A stretch of 43,077 nt of DNA. Origin: an uncultured Pelagibacteraceae bacterium (GTDB taxonomy: Bacteria; Pseudomonadota; Alphaproteobacteria; Pelagibacterales; Pelagibacteraceae). The stretch is taken from positions 1 to 43,077 of the forward strand of contig CACBRD010000006.1 of the NCBI GenBank assembly GCA_902541515.1, given 5' to 3'. Every line of letters starts with the position of its first letter. Positions within the stretch are counted from its first letter, which is position 1. The notes under the pieces were generated by a model that was not told where the DNA came from, searched no databases, and saw nothing but the letters and a program-made list of their open reading frames with translations. A program made the position numbers and the translations under genes. Shown in pieces: positions 8,976 through 19,561 of this stretch.

Positions 8976-10292
8976 ATGGTCAAAGATCAAGAATTTTTAG
9001 AAAAAAAAGCATCATATTGTTTAGGTTTAGCTAAGAAATTAGGCGCAACAGAGTCCAGTGTGATTGTTAATAACTCTGTATCTGAAACTGTTAATTTTAG
9101 AAATAAAAAACTAGACGAGTCTAATAGATCAGATGATCTTGGAATAAGCATTACCACTTACATTGGAAAAAAAAAGTCATCAATATCTTCTTCTAATTTA
9201 CTTGATGATAATCTAAACATTTTGATTGAAAAATGTGTCGAGACAACAAAAAATACTCCTGAAGATGAATTTAATTCATTACCAGATAAAGATTTATTGG
9301 CCAAAGAAGTTAAGGATTTAGATCTTTATGACGATACCCATATAGAAAACGATCAAAAAATAGATTATTTGAAAAAATTAGAATCTGCTGCTTCCAGTGA
9401 TAAAAAGATTGTTAATACAGAATCTAGTTTTACTCAAAATAAATCAAATTTTATTTTAGCCAATAGTGAAGGTTTTTGTGCTGGCTACAAAACATCTTCG
9501 TTTACAGCTTCGAGCGTTACAGTTGCAAAAGATGAAAAAAGTATGGAGAGAGATTATGAATATTCTAGTAAATGTTTTCTGAAAGACTTGGATGACGCAG
9601 AAGAATTAGGTAAACAAGCTGCCAATCAAACAATTAGAAAATTAAGCCCTAAAAAAATAGGTAGTGAAAAAATTGCCATAATTTTTGACAAAAGAATAGC
9701 TAAGGGAATACTAAGTACTTTTGCAAGTGCAATTTCATCATCAGCAATATCAAGAGGAACCTCTTTTTTAAAAGATAAAGTTAATCAAAAAATTTTTTCT
9801 GATACAATTAATGTCTTAGATAAACCGGACATACTCAAAGGTTTAGGCTCAAGAAATTTTGATAGCGAGGGGGTTAAAACTGATACTCTTAAATTAGTAG
9901 ACCAAGGAATTTTAAAACATTATTTGATTGATACTTACAATGGAAAAAAATTAAACCTTAAATCAAATGGAAGATGTGGAGGGACAAGCAATCTTTATTT
10001 TGAAAATGGAAATATTAGTTTTAAAGATTTATTGAATTCAAAATCAAAAAGTCTCTATATTACAGAAACTATAGGACACGGAAGTAATATTGTAACTGGT
10101 GATTATTCTGTAGGTGCAACAGGGTTTTTAGTCGAAAACGGAGAGTTTAAGTATCCTATAAATGAAATTACCATTGCAGGAAATTTTAAAGATATGTTTA
10201 AAAATATTACCCTCGCAAATGATTTAGATTTTAAATATGCAACCAATTCACCAACCATGATGATTGAGGGAATGGTTGTTGCTGGTAAATGA
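8976..10292 (+). CDS. pmbA: TldD/PmbA family protein (TldE/PmbA)
   Basis: Directly follows tldD; SVTVAKDEKSMERDYEYSSKCFLKDLDDAEELGKQAA, GRCGGTSNLYFENG, GHGSNIVTGDYSVGATGFLVENGE. Confidence 0.95.
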   Translation: MVKDQEFLEKKASYCLGLAKKLGATESSVIVNNSVSETVNFRNKKLDESNRSDDLGISITTYIGKKKSSISSSNLLDDNLNILIEKCVETTKNTPEDEFNSLPDKDLLAKEVKDLDLYDDTHIENDQKIDYLKKLESAASSDKKIVNTESSFTQNKSNFILANSEGFCAGYKTSSFTASSVTVAKDEKSMERDYEYSSKCFLKDLDDAEELGKQAANQTIRKLSPKKIGSEKIAIIFDKRIAKGILSTFASAISSSAISRGTSFLKDKVNQKIFSDTINVLDKPDILKGLGSRNFDSEGVKTDTLKLVDQGILKHYLIDTYNGKKLNLKSNGRCGGTSNLYFENGNISFKDLLNSKSKSLYITETIGHGSNIVTGDYSVGATGFLVENGEFKYPINEITIAGNFKDMFKNITLANDLDFKYATNSPTMMIEGMVVAGK

Positions 10293-11260
10293 GTGAATTT
10301 TGCGTAATCGGCTCAGGTATTTCCGGAGCTACAATTGCGAATCTTCTTAATAAAAAAAATTCAGTAATCCTATTTGATAAAGCGAGAGGTCCAGGAGGAC
10401 GTGCATCTTTCAAAAGAATGAAAGGCAATATAGGCTTTGATCACGGCACTCAATACTTTTCACCAAAAACCCCAGAATTCAAAAAATTTACCAAAGATTT
10501 AATTAAAAAAAGAATTTTAAAGGTTTGGGGTGGTAAACACATTTTTCTTAACTCCAAAAAAAAAGAAAATAAAAAACATCTGAAAATTATAGGTAAAAAT
10601 GGGAACAATGATATTAGCAAGTACTTATTAAAAAAAATCAATTGTAAATATCAAAGTGAATTAAAAAAAATTCATTATAAAAACAAACTTTGGCATTTAT
10701 CATTTGCTGATGGAAAATTGAGATCTTTTAAAAGTATTATTTTGACCTGTCCTTTTCCACAATTAAAAAAACTCTCTAAAAGATTCATAAATAATTCTTT
10801 TTTAAAAAAATCAATAAAAATGGATGCAAATATTACTACTATGATTGCTATAAAAAAAAACAAGAAATCAAATAGCAGCTATCTTTTTGAAGATCCAATT
10901 CTTGGTTGGGCCGGTAATGAAAATTCAAAAAAAAGATTTAAATCAAAATATGATTTATGGACCCTTCAAAGTACATTTACGTGGGCAAATAAAAAGATCA
11001 ATCAAAATAAAAATAATAAGAAAGAGAATTCAAAAATTATGATTGATAAGTTCTTTAAACTTTCAAATATTAAAAAAACTAAAATTAACTTCTCTCTTAA
11101 TCATGGTTGGAAATACTCTTCTAATTCAAAACCTTTCAAAATTAAAAGTTATTGGGATCCAAAGAAAAAAATAGGTGTTTGTGCTGATTGGTTTGTAGGG
11201 CCAAGACTAGAGTCAGGGTGGATAAGTGCACTGGATTTATTTAAAAAAATTTCAAGATAA
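10289..11260 (+). CDS. NAD/FAD-dependent oxidoreductase (COG3380 / renalase-like)
   Basis: FCVIGSGISGATIANLLNKKNSVILFDKARGPGGR dinucleotide-binding motif, FDHGTQYF, and C-terminal CADWFVGPRLESGWISALDL. Confidence 0.87.
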   Translation: MSEFCVIGSGISGATIANLLNKKNSVILFDKARGPGGRASFKRMKGNIGFDHGTQYFSPKTPEFKKFTKDLIKKRILKVWGGKHIFLNSKKKENKKHLKIIGKNGNNDISKYLLKKINCKYQSELKKIHYKNKLWHLSFADGKLRSFKSIILTCPFPQLKKLSKRFINNSFLKKSIKMDANITTMIAIKKNKKSNSSYLFEDPILGWAGNENSKKRFKSKYDLWTLQSTFTWANKKINQNKNNKKENSKIMIDKFFKLSNIKKTKINFSLNHGWKYSSNSKPFKIKSYWDPKKKIGVCADWFVGPRLESGWISALDLFKKISR

Positions 11261-11261
11261 A

Positions 11262-11942
11262 TTATTCAAAGCTTTTCAATCTGTATTCCCAATTTCCCAT
11301 CCTTGAGTAAGTCACTTTTAAAATTCTCAAATTTTCTAGATCGAACCAAATGTCAAAGTCTAATCGTTTATCTTTAGGGATATTCATATCTTTAGATTTA
11401 AGTGTAAAATGATCTGCGTCATAAATTTTTCCATAAAGATCAATTTTTTCTTTTCCAATAAAAGTAACAACCTGTTCTTTAATACTTCCAGATATTGGGC
11501 TTATTTGAGATTCTGCTTGTAAGATTTTATGATTCCACCAATTTCCTATAACATTATTAGTTGTTGCTTCGCCATTGAATGAGGAGCCCTTGATATCATA
11601 TTTTTTACTTTTTTTATTTAATTCTAAATTTACAAATTTTTCTTTATCATTTTGAAGGGTTTTAGAATTATATGATATTAACTGATCCTTGATATATTTT
11701 TCTTCACCATATGACTCAACTTGAAAAATTGTAGCTCCTAATAGATCAACAGAAAATTTAAATTGATTTGTTATAATGGTTTCCTCACCATTTCTCTCAA
11801 AAAAATAATAATTGTATCCAATTAATTCACCATTTCTAAAAATCTCCATTTCAATTTTGTTATATTTATTGTAGTGACCCATATGTGCCATGGAAATAAC
11901 TGGAAAAATTACAATAAATAAAATGGCTATAAATTTTTTCAT
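11262..11942 (-). CDS. Exported protein of unknown function (DUF6134-like)
   Basis: Signal peptide MKKFIAILFIVIFPVISMA, then IFRNGELIGYNYYFFERNGEE...WWNHKILQAE...RLDFDIWFDLENLRILKVTYSRMGNWEYRL. Confidence 0.65.
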   Translation of the reverse strand: MKKFIAILFIVIFPVISMAHMGHYNKYNKIEMEIFRNGELIGYNYYFFERNGEETIITNQFKFSVDLLGATIFQVESYGEEKYIKDQLISYNSKTLQNDKEKFVNLELNKKSKKYDIKGSSFNGEATTNNVIGNWWNHKILQAESQISPISGSIKEQVVTFIGKEKIDLYGKIYDADHFTLKSKDMNIPKDKRLDFDIWFDLENLRILKVTYSRMGNWEYRLKSFE

Positions 11943-11992
11943 TTGGCAATTACATTAGTGGACTTTATCTATAATAGAAATAACTTATTAAG

Positions 11993-12640
11993 ATGTTTTT
12001 AAAAATAAAGAAAATCCCAAAAGTTAATTGGAGTTCTGACAAGCCATATAATTTTAAACCAAAATTTTCTACTTTCTTTTTTTTATGCTTTGGTCTCACG
12101 TTGTTTGGTCTTGGTGAAGGATTATTAATTGTTTCCTTTACAGGCGCTTCTCCGTGGAGTGTTTTAGCTCAAGGTATTTCCTTAAATGTTAATTTAAGTA
12201 TTGGAACAATTACTCTTTTAATAAGTATTGCTGTTTTAATTTTGTGGATACCTCTAGGCCAAAAACCAGGAATGGGCACAATATTTAATGCCTTAATTAT
12301 AGCCTTTATGATTGATCTTTGTATTAAGTTTGTACCAACCCCGTCTAATTATCTTAATCAATTAATCCTAGCAGTAATTTCTGTAATGATGGTTGGAATA
12401 GGTGGGGGCATTTACTTAGTATCTAATCTTGGTGCAGGACCAAGAGATGGACTAATGATTGGTTTACAAAAAGTAACTAACTTACCAGTGGCAGCCGTTA
12501 GAGCTTTTTTAGAAATTTCTGTTGTAAGTATTGGTTGGTATTTAGGTGGAACAGTAGGGGTTGGAACTCTTTTATTCGCTTTTGGTATTGGTCCGTGCGT
12601 TGCACTAGGTTTATTTTTAGTTGATAAAATTTTTGATTAG
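11993..12640 (+). CDS. YczE/YitT-like integral membrane protein
   Basis: Multiple TM helices; GASPWSVLAQGISLNVNLSIGTITLLISIAVLILWIPLGQKPGMGTIFNALI and GAGPRDGLMIGLQKVTNLPVAAVRAFLEI motifs. Confidence 0.83.
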   Translation: MFLKIKKIPKVNWSSDKPYNFKPKFSTFFFLCFGLTLFGLGEGLLIVSFTGASPWSVLAQGISLNVNLSIGTITLLISIAVLILWIPLGQKPGMGTIFNALIIAFMIDLCIKFVPTPSNYLNQLILAVISVMMVGIGGGIYLVSNLGAGPRDGLMIGLQKVTNLPVAAVRAFLEISVVSIGWYLGGTVGVGTLLFAFGIGPCVALGLFLVDKIFD

Positions 12641-14463
12641 GCAGCAGCGCCTGACTTTTCACTTCTTTTTCTCTCATGAGGATCAAGAATAGCTTTTCTT
12701 AATCTACAAGACTCTGGAGTAATTTCTAAAGCCTCATCAGTATTTAACATACTTAATTGTTCAGCTATCGACATTTTTCTTACAGGAGTTAAGACAACAT
12801 TTTCATCAGTACCTTGCGTTCTCATATTGGTTAATTTTTTACCCTTCATAACATTAATAATCATATCTCCTGGCTTAGGTGATAGCCCCACAATCATTCC
12901 TGGATAAACAGGATCGTTATGAGTTACAAACATTTCTCCTCTTGCCTGTAAATTAAAGATCGCAAAAGCAACTGCCTTTCCTTGTTCCATAGAAATTAGA
13001 GCACCATTTCTTCTACCCTCCATTTCACCTTCAAATGGACCATATTCATGAAAAATTCTATTGATGACTCCATTTCCCTTTGTCAGCGTTAAAAATCTAC
13101 TTGTATATCCCATCAAACCTCTTGTTGGTGCATGAAATATAAGCCTCTTTTTATTTTTACCAGTGTCTTTTAATTCTATTAATTTACCTTTTCTTCTATT
13201 CATTGAATCAATTATTTTTGATGAATGCTCTTCATCAAGATCCATAGTAATTTCCTCTATTGGCTCAAGTTTGTTTCCATTTTCATCTTTTTTATAGAGA
13301 ACTTTTGGAGGGCTCACTGTCATTTCAAAACCTTCTCTTCTCATTTGAGTAAGTAAAATTTCCAGCATTAATTCACCACGTCCACTAACCACAAAAGAGT
13401 CATTTCCCTCATTTTCAGTAAATGTAATTCCAACATTATTTTGTGCCTCTTGAACTAATCGATCTCTAATCTGTGTGCTTGTTAGTTTTTTTCCTTCTGT
13501 ACCAGCCAAAGGGGATGTATTTACAGTGATGGTAATTGACATAGTTGGGGGATCTATAGGAGTGGCTTCTATTGGCTCGTTAACTTCAAGATCACAAATA
13601 GTATCTGCAACGTTAGCTTTTTCTAAACCGGCAACAACTACAATATCTCCAGCTTCACCAACCTCAATTGGAACTTTTTTAGTTCCCTCGTATCTAAAAA
13701 TTTTAGTTAATCGACCTTCATCAACTTTTTCTCCATTTAAGTTGATTGCCTTAATTGCCTGATTAGCTTTTGCTGTTCCTTGTGAAATTCGACCTACTAA
13801 ACTTCTTCCTAAGAAACTATCAGCATAAAGAAGTGTAGAAAGCATAGCAAAAGGTTTTGCTTTATCTAATTCAGCTGGTTTAACATGCTCTATAATTTTA
13901 TCTAAAAGTGGATTAAGATTCTCTCTTGGACCATCAACTTCATGATCAGCCCATCCAGATCTTCCACTTGCATATAATACTGGGAAATCTAGTTGTTCTT
14001 CATTAGCATCTAAACTTACAAATAAGTCGAATGTTTCATCTAGAACTTCATTAGCTCTTTGATCTGATTTATCTAATTTATTTATAACCACAATTGGCTT
14101 TAAACCTTGTTTTAATGCTTTTGCTAAAACAAATTTTGTTTGAGGCATCACACCTTCAGCAGAGTCTATTAGTAATAATGCTCCATCAGCCATACTAAGC
14201 ACTCTTTCAACTTCAGCAGCGAAATCTCTGTGGCCGGGGGTATCAATTATATTTATTCTAGAATCTTTCCAATTAATCGAGGCAGGCTTAGCTAATATTG
14301 TAATTCCTCTCTCTTTTTCTAATTCACCAGAGTCCATCAGCCTTTCATCCACAACCTCATTTTCTCTAAATGAACCACTTTGTTTCATTAGGTTATCAAT
14401 TAGGGTTGTCTTTCCATGATCAACATGGGCAATTATGGTGATGTTTCTTATAGTATTATTCAT
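12637..14463 (-). CDS. typA: Ribosome-associated translational GTPase TypA/BipA
   Basis: NITIIAHVDHGKTTLIDNLMKQSG, DTPGHRDFAAEVERVL, NKLDKSDQRANEVLDE and full-length BipA C-terminal domain. Confidence 0.97.
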   Translation of the reverse strand: MNNTIRNITIIAHVDHGKTTLIDNLMKQSGSFRENEVVDERLMDSGELEKERGITILAKPASINWKDSRINIIDTPGHRDFAAEVERVLSMADGALLLIDSAEGVMPQTKFVLAKALKQGLKPIVVINKLDKSDQRANEVLDETFDLFVSLDANEEQLDFPVLYASGRSGWADHEVDGPRENLNPLLDKIIEHVKPAELDKAKPFAMLSTLLYADSFLGRSLVGRISQGTAKANQAIKAINLNGEKVDEGRLTKIFRYEGTKKVPIEVGEAGDIVVVAGLEKANVADTICDLEVNEPIEATPIDPPTMSITITVNTSPLAGTEGKKLTSTQIRDRLVQEAQNNVGITFTENEGNDSFVVSGRGELMLEILLTQMRREGFEMTVSPPKVLYKKDENGNKLEPIEEITMDLDEEHSSKIIDSMNRRKGKLIELKDTGKNKKRLIFHAPTRGLMGYTSRFLTLTKGNGVINRIFHEYGPFEGEMEGRRNGALISMEQGKAVAFAIFNLQARGEMFVTHNDPVYPGMIVGLSPKPGDMIINVMKGKKLTNMRTQGTDENVVLTPVRKMSIAEQLSMLNTDEALEITPESCRLRKAILDPHERKRSEKSGAAA

Positions 14464-14554
14464 AAATCTGGGTTCTTATACATATTTAAACACTTTTGAA
14501 AACTTAAAAAAAACTACACTAGGCTTGAATAAATTAAGGATTTTTTTTTAATTT

Positions 14555-14665
14555 TTATTTTTTTCGCTTTTCGCGTTTAAGTTTTCTTTTTTCTTTAAAA
14601 TTTAATTTAGGTTTTTTTTTGATACTGGAGTCTTTAAACGATTTTCCACTATATCTTTTAGACAT
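14555..14665 (-). CDS. 36-aa highly basic small protein (not in supplied ORF track)
   Basis: Read by eye on the minus strand: MSKRYSGKSFKDSSIKKKPKLNFKEKRKLKREKRKK*. Intact ATG and TAA, sited in the typA-dam divergent intergenic region. Confidence 0.45.
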   Translation of the reverse strand: MSKRYSGKSFKDSSIKKKPKLNFKEKRKLKREKRKK

Positions 14666-14710
14666 ATTTCTGAGTTTATATCATTAACAAAATATTATAT
14701 ATCAATAAAT

Positions 14711-15652
14711 ATGCAAAATCTTCAAATGGCTTTTAAAAATAAAAAGAAGGTTTTTTTAAAATCTATTAAAAGTAAAAATACTAAAAGTCAAAACAAATAT
14801 AAAAGAGTTGCTTTATCTACAATCAGATATGCTGGAGGAAAATCTCTAGCAGTGGGACACGTTTTTGAATTGTTACCAAATCATGTCAAAAAAGTAGTAT
14901 CTCCTTTTTTTGGCGGAGGGTCTGTTGAGATAGCAATGAGTAAATTTTTAGGACTCAATGTAGTTGGTTATGATATTTTTGATATTCTTTGTAATTATTG
15001 GAATTTTCAAATTAAAAAACCAGAAGAACTTTATAAAAAACTTAGTCAGCTAAAACCTTCTTTTAAAGAATTCGAAAGAATAAGAAAAATCTTAAATAAA
15101 GTTTGGAAAAGAGAGATTAAATTAGACCCTTTAACCCTAGCAGTTTATTATGTTTATAATTTCAACTTATCTTATGGTCCAGGCTTTATGGGCTGGACAT
15201 CAGAAATTTATTTAAACAAAAAAAAATATCAAAAAATGTTGGAAAAAATTAAAAATTTTAAACCTGGAAAATTATCCGTGAATCAAGGAGATTTTGAAAA
15301 AGTCTTAAAAAAACATAAAAACGACTTCTTGTATTGTGATCCCCCCTATTTCATTGGGCCTGACTCTAAAATGTTTAAAGGAGTTTACCCTATGAGAAAT
15401 ATACCTGTCCACCATAGGGATTTTCCACATGAGAGGCTAAGAGACATGTTAAAAAAACATAAGGGTGGATTTATACTATCTTATAACGATTGCCCGACGA
15501 TAAGAAAATATTACAAAGGTTTTAAAAAGTTATATCCAACATGGCAATACACAATGGGTCAAGGTGAGACTAGAATTGGAAAAAACAGGATTGAAAAGGG
15601 GAATAAACACATAAAAAATTCACATGAAATTTTAATTTTTTCTCCATCTTAA
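14711..15652 (+). CDS. D12-class (Dam-like) N6-adenine DNA methyltransferase
   Basis: TIRYAGGKSLAVGHVFELLP (SAM-binding AGGK), VVSPFFGGGSVEIAMS, FLYCDPPYF (DPPY motif). Confidence 0.92.
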   Translation: MQNLQMAFKNKKKVFLKSIKSKNTKSQNKYKRVALSTIRYAGGKSLAVGHVFELLPNHVKKVVSPFFGGGSVEIAMSKFLGLNVVGYDIFDILCNYWNFQIKKPEELYKKLSQLKPSFKEFERIRKILNKVWKREIKLDPLTLAVYYVYNFNLSYGPGFMGWTSEIYLNKKKYQKMLEKIKNFKPGKLSVNQGDFEKVLKKHKNDFLYCDPPYFIGPDSKMFKGVYPMRNIPVHHRDFPHERLRDMLKKHKGGFILSYNDCPTIRKYYKGFKKLYPTWQYTMGQGETRIGKNRIEKGNKHIKNSHEILIFSPS

Positions 15653-15667
15653 ATTTTTAGGTAAAAA

Positions 15668-15693
15668 AAAAGGGCAGTAAAAACTGCCCTTTT
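15668..15693. terminator. Bidirectional intrinsic terminator between the D12 methylase gene and groEL
   Basis: Perfect 11-bp inverted repeat AAAAGGGCAGT-AAAA-ACTGCCCTTTT with A/T flanks, lying between convergent stops at 15652 and 15719. Confidence 0.9.
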
Positions 15694-15718
15694 AGAATTT
15701 TGATTAGGAGTTATTGGG

Positions 15719-17404
<1,686 letters not shown>

Positions 17405-17695
17405 TTATTTACTTGAAATACCCATAATGTCTGACTCTTTCATTATGCTGTATTCTTTACCATCAATTTTGACTTCAGTTCCTGACCATTTGCCAAATAA
17501 AACTTTGTCTCCAACTTTAACATCCATTGGAATTTTTTTTCCATCTTCAGTTTTTGCACCACCACCAACAGCAACAACTTTTCCTTCTTGAGGCTTCTCT
17601 TGTGCAGTATCTGGTATGATTATTCCTCCAGCAGTTTTTTCGCTGCTATCTAAAACTTCTATTAAAACTCTGTCATGTAACGGTCTAAATTTCAT
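17405..17695 (-). CDS. groES: Co-chaperonin GroES
   Basis: [46 protein letters not shown]. Confidence 0.99.
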   Translation of the reverse strand: MKFRPLHDRVLIEVLDSSEKTAGGIIIPDTAQEKPQEGKVVAVGGGAKTEDGKKIPMDVKVGDKVLFGKWSGTEVKIDGKEYSIMKESDIMGISSK

Positions 17696-17722
17696 ATATT
17701 CTCCTATATAAATATGGAGTTC

Positions 17723-17750
17723 ATATAGAGATTGGTAATACTATTTCAAG
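17723..17750 (-). promoter_or_regulatory. Candidate RpoH (sigma-32)-type heat-shock promoter of groESL
   Basis: Minus strand reads CTTGAA-16 nt-CTATAT upstream of groES, resembling the alphaproteobacterial sigma-32 consensus. No CIRCE element (TTAGCACTC-N9-GAGTGCTAA) is seen in this region. Confidence 0.5.
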
Positions 17751-17819
17751 ATATACTTGATATTTAGTTTATTAAAAAAGGTAGGAAATTGTGGATTTTT
17801 TGGGTTATAGATTATTTTG

Positions 17820-18638
17820 ATGACTAAAAATTTAGACAAAGATGGTTTTTGCTCCATCGTTGATAATTATCAGCTTTTTTATATCGATTTATGGGGTGTT
17901 ATTCATAATGGAATAAACCTTCACAAAGAAGCAATTAATGTTCTAAATGAAATTACAAAAAAAGGCAAAGAATACATTCTGCTTACAAATGCTCCAAGAC
18001 CTAATGATGTTGTTAAATCCTTTTTAGAAAAAATGGGCATGGAAAAAGAAATTAGAGACCATGTTTTTACATCTGGTCAAGCATCATTAAATTATCTAAA
18101 ACAAAATTTATCCACCAAAAAATTTTTTCATGTTGGACCACCACGTGATTTTGATTTGTTTAATGACTTCGCAAAAATGAAGTCAGACAATATTGATGAT
18201 GGAGAGTACATATTGTGTACTGGGTTATTTGAAAAATTTGAAAAAGATTTGAATTATTATAAAGATTTATTTGAAAAAAATTTAGATAAAGAGATGGTTT
18301 GTACTAATCCTGACTTAATTGTGGATAGAGGTGATAAAAGAGAGCTTTGTGCAGGATCAGTTGCTATGGTTTTTGAAAAAATGGGTGGCAAGGTAATATA
18401 TTTTGGCAAACCATATCCTGAGGTTTATAATTTATCCATTAATAATAAAGGTAAAAAGATTCTTTCTGTTGGTGATAATTTAAATACTGATATTAAAGGT
18501 GCAAATCTTTTAAATTATGACTCGTTAATTATTTCAAATGGTATTCATAAAAATGAAATCAAAGAAAAAGGAATTGAAGCAACTGCGAAATCTTATGAAA
18601 CAATCTGTAACTACATACAATCAGATTTAAAATGGTGA
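17820..18638 (+). CDS. HAD-superfamily class IIA sugar-phosphatase-like hydrolase (TIGR01459-like)
   Basis: LFYIDLWGVIHNGINLHKEAINVL, LLTNAPRPNDVV, YFGKPYPEVY, LSVGDNLNTDIKGANLLNYDSL. ATG at 17820 is preferred over the track TTG at 17817. Confidence 0.87.
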   Translation: MTKNLDKDGFCSIVDNYQLFYIDLWGVIHNGINLHKEAINVLNEITKKGKEYILLTNAPRPNDVVKSFLEKMGMEKEIRDHVFTSGQASLNYLKQNLSTKKFFHVGPPRDFDLFNDFAKMKSDNIDDGEYILCTGLFEKFEKDLNYYKDLFEKNLDKEMVCTNPDLIVDRGDKRELCAGSVAMVFEKMGGKVIYFGKPYPEVYNLSINNKGKKILSVGDNLNTDIKGANLLNYDSLIISNGIHKNEIKEKGIEATAKSYETICNYIQSDLKW

Positions 18639-19561
18639 AAATGAAATTATATAATACTTTTAAGATTAAAAAAAATCATAAAAAATCAATTATTTTAATC
18701 GGTAATTTTGACGGTCTTCATCTTGGACATCAAAAATTATTTAGATTAGCGAAAAAATATAGAAAAAAATATTCTTCAAAGATCGGTGTTTTGACCTTTG
18801 AGCCGATGCCAAAAATGTTTTTTAACTCTAATTTAAAAAATTTTAGATTATCTAATTTAAACCAAAAAATTGAAAATTTAGCTAAGCTTAATGTTGATTT
18901 TGTTATTACAAAGAAATTTAATCGCAAATTTTCAAAAACAAAATCAATTTCATTTATTAAAGAAACTTTAGGTAAAAAACTTAGTCCTAAATTTATTTTT
19001 GTAAGTAATAATTTTAGATTTGGAAACAAAAGAGAAGGAAACGTAAAACAATTAATTCATTATGAGAAATTTTGTAATTATAAAATTGTTAAACCACAAC
19101 CTTTATCAATTAAAAAACAAATTATTTCATCTTCATTATTAAGAAAATATTTGCAGAGTGGGAAACTTAATAAAGTTAATAAACTTTTAGATAGAAAATG
19201 GTCAATTGATGGAAAAGTTCAAAAAGGTAGACAACTAGGAAAAAAGATTGGTTTTCCAACAGCCAACATAGATATCAAAGATTATGTTTTGGCAAAACCA
19301 GGTGTTTATGCTGTCAAAGCTAAGAAAATAAGAAGTTCAAAATATATTAAAGGAATAGCCAATTTAGGATATCGACCTACATTTAATGGAAAAAAAATAT
19401 TATTAGAGGTTCATTTATTTAATTTTTCTGGAAATTTATATAATAAGTATTTAAGAGTAGAATTTTTAAAATTTATAAGAGCTGAAAAAAAATTCAAAAA
19501 TATAGATCAATTAAAAAAACAAATTAAAATTGATTTAGTAACTGCAAAAAAAGCAAAATGA
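18632..19561 (+). CDS. ribF: Bifunctional riboflavin kinase/FAD synthetase
   Basis: SIILIGNFDGLHLGHQKLF, SSSLLRKYLQSGKLNKVNKLL, QKGRQLGKKIGFPTANIDI, GIANLGYRPTF. Confidence 0.95.
   Translation: MVKMKLYNTFKIKKNHKKSIILIGNFDGLHLGHQKLFRLAKKYRKKYSSKIGVLTFEPMPKMFFNSNLKNFRLSNLNQKIENLAKLNVDFVITKKFNRKFSKTKSISFIKETLGKKLSPKFIFVSNNFRFGNKREGNVKQLIHYEKFCNYKIVKPQPLSIKKQIISSSLLRKYLQSGKLNKVNKLLDRKWSIDGKVQKGRQLGKKIGFPTANIDIKDYVLAKPGVYAVKAKKIRSSKYIKGIANLGYRPTFNGKKILLEVHLFNFSGNLYNKYLRVEFLKFIRAEKKFKNIDQLKKQIKIDLVTAKKAK

Noticed and set aside
13475-13762. 95-aa + strand ORF
   Set aside because: Antisense inside typA; no supporting motif.
14466-14554. Possible ncRNA in the typA upstream gap
   Set aside because: Region is A/T-rich with no convincing stem-loop; insufficient support to call an RNA.
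18730-19029. 99-aa minus-strand ORF
   Set aside because: Antisense inside ribF, with no recognisable motif.
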